A program made the translations under genes and the position numbers. Below, one piece after another: positions 47,701-59,700 of a stretch of DNA of 64,000 nucleotides. Every line of letters begins with the position of its first letter. Positions within the stretch are counted from its first letter, which is position 1. The notes beneath the pieces were generated by a model. It searched no databases, was not told the origin of the DNA, and worked only from the letters and a program-made list of their open reading frames with translations. The stretch lies in contig NC_031502.1 in assembly GCF_000237925.1 (NCBI RefSeq), positions 17,544,909-17,608,908 on the forward strand, read 5' to 3'. The stretch is from Schistosoma mansoni. Taxonomy: Eukaryota; Platyhelminthes; Trematoda; Strigeidida; Schistosomatidae.

Positions 47701-50700
47701 GGGATTTAGTTGGAAATTGCATAGTGACGGTAACATTCATCAAAATGAAAGATAAACTGTTCAATGATTGTTTGAATTTGAAAATACCACCCATTTAATA
47801 GCAGAATTGATATTTCCATCATTTAAAGTCTAACAGATGTCAAAATATTATAATTTCTAAGTTTTAATTGTTGATGTACAAAATGCCTGCAGAAGAATAG
47901 ATTGGGGGTTGACTCAAACAATCTCAAATGCCTAAAGATTAAGCTTGAAATTAATCATTGGGAAAAATTTTCTAGTCCTTTAGGTCTGATCTAGTGTGAA
48001 TTCGTGCATGTGCAGTTCTTAGAAGCCTTGGCCGAAGCTACTATTCAGTGTTCCTTTACTTTAGTAGTTTCCACGCTCCCGTTAGTCAATGAAGAAAATA
48101 AACTTCAAATTGAATACATACTAGAAAATTCCTACCCTAAATAACTAAAGGATCTAAATATTCAAGAATTAGACATTTATTTTGAACTGTTTGTCTGTCG
48201 AATAAAGTAACACTGAAAGTCATATGGATATACTTACAGCTAAAAGCACTTGTGGACTAAATACTTTAATTATGATCTGTTTTGGTATTGTAATTTTTGA
48301 ATGAAAAAAGACGGATATGATTTGATAAAACGGAGTAATATTTTCAACACCGAATTTCTGGTACAATGAACACAACAAAATTATCTTTTCCCTGGCTTCC
48401 AACTAATCACAAAGTTAAAAATTTGATAGCAAAATATATTAGAAACACCGAAGAAGAATGAAGTTAGCTAGCAACTATTGTGTACAACGACATTCTATGA
48501 CACTCTTAAGAGTAGGGTATGAAAGTAACGTATTAAAATAGTAATAAACTAATCTAAGGAAAGAACTATTAACCGCAGTAAAATATAGAAAGGTGCTTGT
48601 TTGGTGAATTTCGGCAAGGGAAAACGTAAATTCAAAATCCAAAAACAATAAGAACATGGTTTTAACAGTAAGAAATTTTCTTCAACACAAACCTACCGAT
48701 CATCATACACTGCTTGTCTTTCTTGATTTAATGTTCGTGACGGTGTATAAGTCAACATGCCGGAATGCTCAAGTTCATCAAAATAACGACCACCTTTGCC
48801 TTGATAATGTCTAGGTATTACAATAACTATATCTTTATGACCACGTTTTTTGAAGTAATCTAAGGCTAGACGAATTCCTTGAACACTGAATTCTTTTTGT
48901 TTTCCATGACTATAAGATAGAAACAAAACAAAGCAAAAAGGAAAACATACGGAAGCGAAGGAGTTAATAAAGAAATAAACATTTGGATCGAAATGTTTCC
49001 CTGGTTGAGATTCATGAATGAATTTATAATTATCAGTCAGTATACAGGTATATCTTCATACTACTTTGCAGTCTATAAGTAATATTGACTGGACATTTTA
49101 AGATTTGAATTAATGGTTCTGTGTTTCAGTGAGAATGTCAGCATGAATTATTTTTACCTGAAAACAATGAACCGATATTTCATCTAAACACAGAGCATCT
49201 TACCAGTACCCTTATATCACTTTACAGTGTACACGTAACTTTAAATCAGACAAATTTCTACAAAACTGCTTGTGTAAATTACATTTTATGGCAAAACAAT
49301 AAAAGCTGCACAATTATTCGCATTCGCTGGAAGATGAGCGTCATATAGAGATGTTTTAATACTGTAGTGGTAGCTGCAGAAAATCTAAATATTTAATAAT
49401 CAGCTAATATCCATTGAAAATTGTATAAATATTAACAATTTACAATCATGTGCTACAATTAAAAAACAAACGTCACACATTATAATGACAGACAAGTTTG
49501 GAGCATATACCTGTTTATATTTAAAAAAAACTGAATTTAAAATTTCAAGCAAAATCAATTTGTTAAAATTTATTAAAGTTGAAATAAATTGTATTGTAAT
49601 AGTAACTGAAGTCTTGATTGTGAGTTAATTAACAGTTCAATAAAATTAGTCGAGATACACATATAATTGAGAAATATGTAGAGGAAAATGATATAGAACA
49701 ACATATATAAGCGAACAGTATTGTTTTCGATTAGATCCTCATCAGGCTTTACTCTAATATACAGTAATATTTATATGCATATACGAAATTATTAAACGAA
49801 TCAAGGCAGTTTATGAGTATCTACGTGTATCTATGAATTCAGCTGCTCCTGTGGAGAAAGCTATATTTGGCGCACTACCAGACAACTGAACCAAAGAGTT
49901 AGGGAACATCTCCTTCGTGGTTAGGAAAAGGTATTGTCAAGTCGATATGGAGCTCGGTCCATTTATCTGAACACTTCTTATTGCGTAATCTTATAATTTT
50001 ATGAATGTTATTTCAGTGTCTATATTTTTCCTAATCATTGACCTATTTCCTATTATGTAACATTGATTCAAGCCTTTATTGTTCTTATCACAACTAGTAC
50101 ACCTGTCATTACACTACCAGTTTGTAATTTTCACTTAATCAGAAGGGGTTTTGTGGAGATTTCAGTATTTTTCAAAGTTGAAATAATTTTCACTTATTAT
50201 TTTTAGTTATGTAATCTATTCCACTGTTATCATTGACTCATAAACTGCCTTGATTGGTTTATTAATTTCGTATATGCATATAAATATTACTGTATATTAG
50301 AGTAAAGCCTGATGAGGATCTAATCGAAAACAATATTGTTCGCTTATATATGTTGTTCTAAATCACAATATGGGAATTTTTCAAATTTTGAAAATGACAT
50401 ATACAACAAGGGCATTGACCATACTTTGTCACAGTCAATTAATGATAAATAACGTAGGATACAACAAAGATATAGGTCGATACATGCTGATAGACTTTCC
50501 ATCAACAAGGAGATTAAAAGCAAAAGTACAGAAAAAATAATATCATCAGTTGTGGAACTCGAACATAGAGAACGCAGTTCGAACTGGATAGATAAAGTAG
50601 ATTGAAAAAAATACAAAATAATATTAAAACTCAAGATAAACAGGAAGATGAAGAAAAAGTGATCGCTCCACTGCAACCAACCATCGATTGTTAATAGAGA

Positions 50701-53700
50701 ATAGATCCCCGTAAACGTCTGTACTTACAAATAAATCTCAACCTGAATGTTTGTGAAGCCCTTTGACCTTTGTCATCATTTGACGACTTACTTGTATGTT
50801 TACCAGCAATGGTAAACCGAGGGAGGTGAAGGCAGATAACCCACATTATAACATGTCTCAACCACATCAGTCACTGAAAGTTCACAGCTTCAGTAACCAA
50901 TTATCTATTCTTAAAATCTACATTTCGAAAAGTCTAAACCATAAGTTTAAGGACTCCTGGAAATCTTAGTCTTACTTACTTGAGCCTGCTATCTTTTACA
51001 TGCCCCCAACGAGAAATTTACACGTGACTCTGACCTGGGTTCTTCCTTACAGTTGCTGCCATGTGTTACTCATAGTCTTGATGCCTGTCGGGTGATGTTG
51101 ACCATAGATTTTAAGCGACCTGAATGATTTTCCAGGTTAGTGTTTGTTTAGTAATGTTCCGTTGTACGGGGTAGGGTTGCTGACTCTATGGCCAACCCTC
51201 TTCCCTTAGCTGGGCTTAGGACCGGCAGTAACAATAATGGAGCTACACGCCGGATTTCGTAGCCTCATACCTTTAATTGCTGGACATTGAGTTAGAGCAC
51301 TGATGTGCCGGAAGATTCTGGAAATCACTTGCTGTCTCAAGGACAAATGTCAAGTGAGAGATGGATACGTGGGTGGGCTATACCAAATGAACCAGTCATC
51401 TGGCTAATGCTTACATGTCCTAATCTCGGTTAATGAGGACATATACATAAATCCGTCTGGTTACTATTCCTAGTCTCGCATAGAAGGTATGGTCATTGGT
51501 TACGAGACGTATATTGTAAATGGATTGACCTAGTGGATCATAATGAGCAGTGTTTTTTATAACATGAACTTCTGGGTATTATGAAACATTGGGCCAGATT
51601 TTTTGAAACACTATTCCAAGTTGCTGATTTCCAACAAACCACCGTGTGAACATTCACACACTTCCCATTATGCTGTAAAAAAGTACCAATAACAACTAAG
51701 TTCATCGGTGTATATTTCCTTTCTTTGCTGTTGAGAGATGAAGCAGGGGATAATGCGAAATAGCAATTTTTCGGTAGTGTTATGTATCACACAAAATGAT
51801 ACTCCTACGAGGTGAGGGAAAGCAAACATTCATCAATAATACTATTTTGCAATATATTTATCATAATCGATTTCGTCAAATTTACTCAGAACTTGGTTTG
51901 GTTATTTTAGTAGCGGTAGGTCAGAAATAACTTCCTTGACAGACTTTCAAACAATGCAGCAATGTGATCGAAAATCAGTAACAAAGAAACTCTAATTTTA
52001 CAGACCAATGATCAGGATTGCTGATTTAAAGTTTAGTGATTTATTGTCAAATAGCTACTGGTTGCTACTCCCACCAATAATAATAATATTTGCAAACGCA
52101 ACGCAACTTACGCGAAACTCACATTACTACCGTCAATTATAATGGGTCTTAAGCGAGATTGCAACGATTTATCTGACTTTACCTTGGAAGGATTTGTTAA
52201 TAAAAACAATGGGTTCGATTCGTTATCTAAAATATTAATAGAAATAGATTGAATAGATAGTTATTATTATTTCTATTCTTGAGGATTGTAAGCTGGCAAT
52301 AACTAGTAATGAATACAATATGGACAATCAACTGGTTGTGAACGATTATAAGGATTGGTCCTTCAGTACATAATGTCTATGAAGAAGAAAATACACACAA
52401 CCATCAATAGAATTGGAAATCTAAAAGCTAATATGTTGATATGTAAATGTATTACGATGCATGTACAAGTCACTGGTATAAACCATTATTTGAACAATTT
52501 TATTACTTACCTAAAATGACAATGACCCTTTTTGAAAGAACTGTTAACGTTTTTTGAAACACTTCACTAGAGTATACACACTCTATATTCTGTCTGTCAT
52601 AGGAACGTCAAAACATATTCACATGACCATATTATTCCGCTTCCTTTTTTTAAAATAAGATACAAGGTAAACTACTCTGTCGATCCAAGCTAAAGTAATT
52701 ATTGTGTAGTAAGGATATTATAAGGTTTGTTATGATACATATTTGGGTTATTAAAATAATGAAAAAAAGATAACCGATACTACGTAATAAACGATAACTG
52801 TTCATGGGAACCAATTATGAATTCAAACCTTTCGAACGAACTGACATCAAGAACAAAGCAACTGCCCAGTAGTATAGGTTTTTAAGCAGTAAAGTGACTA
52901 ACTGATGTACAGAATACTGAACACGATGATCAGAACACTTATGTTATTTAAAACAAGCGACTGAATTCTAGGATGGTCTGTCCCGATCGTTGCTGCTACC
53001 TTGACGTGGTGGTCGGGCTTGCCTATCGTGATGAAGCAATCGAGCTATGCTGGCTGGAACAATCGTTCCTCGAGGTCCTACCATGCCAGACAGGTCGGTT
53101 GAAGAGCGGTGAGACTAAAAGCAGCAAACCCAAGGTCCGAAGGCGAAGTCGTACTGCTGACTGTACAGAGGTGTGACAGCAGTAAGGTGTTTCCTTCAGA
53201 CAACCAGCATGACAGCGATGCTGCCTTCCCACAAGGAGGGGTGGGGTTAGAAAAGGTCGACCCTAAAAATGCACACCTCGCCTTATCCAACGGATATCCG
53301 TCTCCGGCGGTAAGGTTTTTTTTTTGAAGAACGGAGCTAACACAAAAACTACCCACAAAAAGGTCGTGTGTGACCGACCTCAAGCAGTTGTCCCTTGGGC
53401 ACTGCGGTCACGCTCTCAGGTCATTAAGACCACTTCTAACCCAATTTCCTTTTCAGGTACCTCTAGAAGAATCCTTCCACGGTGTGGGCAACCGGGAAGT
53501 GATAACTGCCCTCATACCTCTAACAACACTCAAGACCACTGTATTCATAATCAATCTCCTTCTTCACTTCCTACTATTCCTTCTACCTTGACTTTCAACA
53601 CTAAACTTCCTGTTCCGGTTTCCTCCTCAAGTGTCACCATGGCCAACGATTCTAGTGCGCGAAACACTGTCCCAGGTCTACTAAAACCTCGCTCCAAACT

Positions 53701-56700
53701 ACACATTGGAGCCTTCAACGTACGTACCCTATGCCAAATCGGTCAACAGGCCTCCTTAGCTAAAACTCTAGAATCTCGTACCATTGATGTATGCTGTGTC
53801 TCCGAAACACGCATACAGGATCCCAGTGTGGTCATTCACTTGACCTCACCTCGCCAAAATGGACAGCCGACGAAATACACCCTCCGTGTATCTGGCGACC
53901 CGTTGGCTAGTTCTCGCGGACTTGCAGGTGTAGGCATAGCACTAAGTACAAGGGCAGAACAGGCACTACTAGAATGGATCCCCGTTAACAGTCGCCTGTG
54001 TGCTGTCCGGCTAAATGGCTCCGTAAGAACTCGGAAGGATAAGGACACACGTCGTTGCCTTTTCGTCGTTTCTGCCTACGCTCCCACTGACTGCAGCCAT
54101 GATGAAGTAAAAGATGACTTTTACAGAAAACTCTCTGAGCTTCTTCAGAAAGCTAAGCGCTCAGACATAGTAGTCGTAGCGGGTGACTTTAATGCCCAGG
54201 TAGGCAGCTTAAATCAAACAGAAAGACATTTAGGTGGGTGTTTTAGTATTCCGGCTCAACGAACCGATAATGGTGATCGTCTGTTGCAACTATGCTCAGA
54301 CAATCGTTTATTTTTAGCAAGCACTAATTTTAAGCATAAGGAGAGACATCGTCTAACATGGCGACCACCTGCACCAAACCAACGATGGACTCAAATAGAC
54401 CATATTGTCATCAGTCATCGTTGGAGAGGCTCAATAGAAGATTGTCGCTCGTATTGGAATACTTGTTTAGACTCTGATCACGCTTTAATACGAGCGCGCA
54501 TTTGTCTGCACCTCAATGGACGCAGGAAAATTACACTAAGAAGACCCATTAGGATTGAACTGGAGGACGAGAAAGCCAAATGCGGATTCCAGAAACAACT
54601 GAGTTCACATCTAGGCAGTTCTGTAAACGAGACTGACCCAGATGCTGCTTGGAAAGACATACGAACAGCTGTGGAAACAGCAGTAACATCTATTAGTCAT
54701 TTAAACCATAGGGCTCCAAAAAACCAATGGATTTCTTTTAAGTCTATTTCACTGATGGATTCGCGTAAACTCATCCCATCAGGCTCTGAACATGACGAAG
54801 AGCGTAAACAAATTAGATCTAGGTTAACTAAAAGTCTAAGGAACGATCGTGAGCAGTGGTGGGCAACGAAAGCAAAAGAGATGGAAAAGGCAGCGGCTGT
54901 AGGCAACACCAGGCAACTATTCAGACTAATAAAAGAAACCGGAATTAAGAAGCCAAGTGTAAGTGAGACAATCTCGGAAAAAGACGGAACCCTTATCTGC
55001 TCTCAACCTAAACGTTTAGAACGATGGGCGGAACACTTTAAGGAGCAGTTTAGCTGGCCTTCAGCTACTGCACAACTACCCACTATTCCCAGAAAACCTG
55101 AATGGAACATTGAGGTAGGCCCCCCGACCCTACTTGAAGTTCAAAAGGCTATAAGTAATCTGAAACGAGGAAAAGCAGCTGGTCCAGATGGATTGGCTCC
55201 AGAGGTCTTTAAATATGGTGGTCCAATTTTAGCGATTAGGTTGACTAATATTCTGGCTAAAATCTGGGAGACGGATGTAATCCCATCCGACTGGTCACAA
55301 TCACTGATTGTCCCAATATATAAAAAGGGGTCCAAATCATCCTGCGATAACCATAGAGGGATTAGTCTGACTAACATAGCATCTAAAATACTAGCCTCAA
55401 TAATTATCGGGCGCCTAACTAAGACTCGTGAACTGCAAACACGAGAAAATCAGGCTGGCTTCAGACCTGGTCGTGGCTGTATCGACCACATATTCACCAT
55501 TCGTCAAGTTTTAGAGCACAGACACGCTTATCGGCGTCCGACAATAATAGTTTTTCTTGACTTGAAAGCAGCATTTGACTCTATAGACCGAGAGGTTCTG
55601 TGGCAGTGTCTGTCATTGAAAGGTGTACCTGAGAAGTACATAAACCTTTTGAAGGCTCTTTACTCGAACACTATTAGTCGAGTAAGAGCTTACGGCGAAC
55701 TGTCATATGATTTTACAACCTCAAGTGGTGTCCGTCAAGGTTGTCCACTATCCCCGTTTTTGTTTAACTTCATTATAGACCTGTTGCTGCAAATAACACT
55801 CTCGTCGACTGAATTTACAGGAATTGATCTCCTACCAGGGGGACCACTAAGCGACTTAGAATACGCAGATGACATAGTCCTGTTTGGTGAAGACGCTGGC
55901 AAAATGCAGAGTCTTCTGTTGGAACTCAGTAATAATGCCAGGATGTTTGGGATGCGTTTCTCCCCATCCAAATGTAAATTGTTACTCCAGGACTGGCCTG
56001 CGTCAACACCCGAACTAAGGATAGGGAGTGAAGTAGTCGAACGCGTCGACAACTTCACTTATCTTGGAAGTCTAATCAGCCCTAATGGGTTGGTGTCTGA
56101 CGAAATCTCAGCACGGATTCAAAAAGCTCGTTTGGCTTTTGCCAACTTACGTCACCTATGGCGAAGACGAGATATCCGTCTATCAATTAAGGGACGAGTA
56201 TACTGCGCAGCAGTTCGCTCTGTTCTACTTTACGGCTGTGAAACATGGCCATTAAGAGTAGAAGATACTCGTAGGTTACTAGTATTTGACCACAGATGTC
56301 TTAGAAATATTGCTCGCATCTGCTGGGATAACCGGGTAAGTAATAGTGAGGTTAGACGCAGGGTATTAGGGGACGATGGTAAATCAGTTGATGAGGTGAT
56401 GAATCTTCATCGACTGAGATGGTTGGGCCATGTGTTACGTATGCCTGAACACCGATTACCACGACGCGCTATGATGACTAGTATTGGGGACGGTTGGAAG
56501 AGAGTTAGGGGCGGCCAAACCAAAACATGGCATCAGTGCTTGAAGTCACTAACTTCTAGTCTGAGCCATGTTGGCAGATGCAGACTACCTGGTTGGGGTC
56601 CGCGTGACTATCGTAACCAATGGTTGGAGACTCTGTGTGACATGGCTCGGAATCGATCACAATGGCGTAGGTGTATACACTCTTTATCTTCCCTTAAACC

Positions 56701-59700
56701 TTGAGACTAAAATTGCTTCATATCTCTCTTCCTTCCTGTACTATATCCTTATATACAACCTATAATTTATATACTACTACCAACACTAAATTAACTACTA
56801 TGAATCCGGTGTTGATCTTGTTGTGCTAACGAGGTATGGCAACTTGGACCGATGCATATATGTGCCTGGTCCTACGTTGTAGCTGACTGACTGACTGACT
56901 GAGGATGGTCTGCCACTCACGCTGCAATAAAATTAAGACTGGACGTCTATTAGCCCACTTCATATCATATAAATAATATAAAATCAGAGACGAGGTGTTG
57001 AAATATAGTGAAAAAGAACACAACAGAAAACAAGTAGATGTAGAATATTTGTGAGTTAAAAGTCGGAGCAACGATAAGCTAGTCACCGTGACTGAAGTCG
57101 AATCATTAAGTCTTAACTAGCAGACATGAAAATACAAGTTGATAGGGCATCAGCCTTTATTCCGAGTATTTTTTTCATGGTCTAAAGAAATGGATAATTT
57201 GCGAATCAGTGGAACGTCTCCTTTTAATTATATTAAAGTACCATTTGTTTTACTTTGCTTCATATATGATAGTGTACGAAGATCACATGAGTATAATACA
57301 TGTTACAGTCACCTACGTCCGTGAGAATTTAAAAATCTCGTTAAATGACTAACCTGCATTAATTAAAAAGCTGTTTGTTCAGTGATTTTATCACATAGGA
57401 GTGATAGTTCAAAGATATCAACGACTAGTTATTCGTAATACACTCTTGGTGGCTATTTGTTACAAATTCGATACCTAGCAACTACTGAGTACATAAATAT
57501 TTCATAGAAACCATAAATAATAAAAATGGGTCAATATTGTCATCCATTTATAAATAAATTCAGATTTCAATGTGCATGGTCTGTTGTCCTCGAATTGGAT
57601 TCTCGTGGCGGGAATGTTGTATACGAAATTGAGAGGACGAAAAGTGAATGTCCAACACTTTATCCGAGCTAGTGGGTGCGAAAATTCCACCTAGAGAAGT
57701 TGGGAAACCTTGATTCCAAACCAATAGTGTACATGGACTTCAGGATCCTGAGATAACAAATAGCGTATGAAACTATTGCTGGTCACCGGTCACCATGGGA
57801 TCGCATCTCCTAAGGTTGCTCCATCACCTTATGGATTAGATCTCTAGGTCAAAGGCTAGGGGTGTGAACCCCTAAGAATACCACCTGCTTCGGTTTGGGC
57901 ACTCGGACAATATCATAGCTCTAACACAAATCAATGATAATTACTATTGGGAAAATTCCTCTTACTTTAACACTCGCTTAGACAAATCTTATTCACAACC
58001 GTATGATAACGTTTACTTTTATTTCTTTTATACTACGTCACTTATTTATTTCCCTTTATTCTCATTTTACGTATTATACTTTTTAACTTATACAGCAGCT
58101 CCCCTATGGTGGAAACCACGTCCTATCTAAACAATCTCAAGTCACTAACTGGCCGAAAGTTGAATGCTACCACTGACTATGAATACTGAAACAGTTTTTC
58201 TGAGACCACGTATACCACTCAAACTGGCTTCCTTCAACGTTCGCATACTGATGCAGATAGAACAACAGATAGGGTTGTTTATGTCTTTAGAAAGTCTCAA
58301 AATCGATGTCTGTTGTCTATCCGAGACTAGTGAAGTACTACAAATCCGCTCTCCATATGTCGCTTCGAAAAGCTTGTTTAACGCGAGGCGGCCAAACTAG
58401 GATGTGGAATCGGTTTGTGAAGTCATTAACTGCTGAACTGAGCCGTTCTGGTAGGTTCAGACTATCTAGTTGATGTCCATGTGATATTTGCAATCGGTGA
58501 TTGGAGACATTGGGTGGTATGGCTCAGAATCGGTCGCAACAGGATAGATGTATTCACTCCTTGTCTTTCCTTAGATACTGAGTTTCTTTAATTTACCTCA
58601 TATTGATTTATCTCACTAATCCATGTTATCTGACTTAATAAGATCTTATATGCCAATCTTATTTACTACTTTTAATATGATTAATATTATACTGTTCTGA
58701 CATCTTGTCGTTGTGTTGTACTTCGGTAACTTGGATTGATGCATAAGTGTGCCAGGCTCTACGTTCCATGTGTCTAACTAGCTCAACTCATATAATTACT
58801 TTAGTGGACTTTTTCCAAATAATTTTAATTCATATCGGTAAACAACTCAAGCCCACACTGACATTATCACACCATTACTCCGCGGAACTTTCGGAAAATG
58901 TTAGTCCGTTGTATGTGAGTAGTATATCGACATTTCATTTTTCAAAAACACAACATGGTTTTAATTTATGATCTAAATGACTATTACAAAACTACAACTG
59001 TTTTAGGTGCAATTTTTTCCCACTTTAGCAAGTTGAAAAGCAACCTTACCCAGTGTTTTCACACAGAATTTGCCTTATGAACATTGTTCATTATGTGAAT
59101 GAATTTATCCCTATTACCAGTGAACATGGAAAATGAGTCGTAAACTGAAGGTATATTGATTAGTGTATAATTCTAATTGGTAGAAATGTGCTGAGTACAA
59201 CCCTTTGATTTTCGAGTAGTTGGTAAACACGTGCTGTTTGTAAATCTACACAGTGTACAACTAACGTGAAAACATGTAAACATGTAATATTCATTGTATG
59301 ATCTACTCAACCATTATCTAAATGATAAAATATGAAATATATCATGTGTGAACATCGACAGGTCATATATATAATCATGTATTAGGAGCAAGTAAAAAAA
59401 TAACAACGCTCACCTCGATTAACCGATTCCGAGTTACTTGCTTCACACTTACGATAAGCCTCTACAAAATGTACATTTTCAACTGCTGAATCAACTAAGC
59501 GACTATCAGAAGTTACAGTAGCTTCCGATTTTTCTAAAGAAATAAAATAATTTATGAGAGCTAGCTTCATTGCGTCAGTGCACTGTAAGTCATTATAATT
59601 TACGGAATACTTCTCACATAATGTCTTCAAAATTGAGACTTTTAAATCGCTCAAATAAGCGCATTTGGTTTCTGAAAATGACTCCAATAAATGTAGAGTT

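Larger units (their letters stand above)
49694..50360 (+). mobile_element. Penelope-like element remnant with inverted arms
   Basis: Two 125-bp arms (49694-49818 and 50236-50360) are inverted copies differing at about 3 positions. Between them a plus-strand stretch at 49855-49925 reads CGESYIWRTTRQLNQRVREH, matching the GIY-YIG endonuclease that ends Penelope-like polyproteins. Each arm carries a hammerhead ribozyme, a known feature of Penelope-like terminal repeats in animals. The reverse transcriptase is missing. It lies in intron 3 of the NYN ribonuclease gene, antisense to it. Confidence 0.82.

Noticed and set aside
53023-53383. Several open frames at the start of the RTE element
   Set aside because: They lie in the RTE 5' UTR and recur as DNA in all copies without conserved reading frames.
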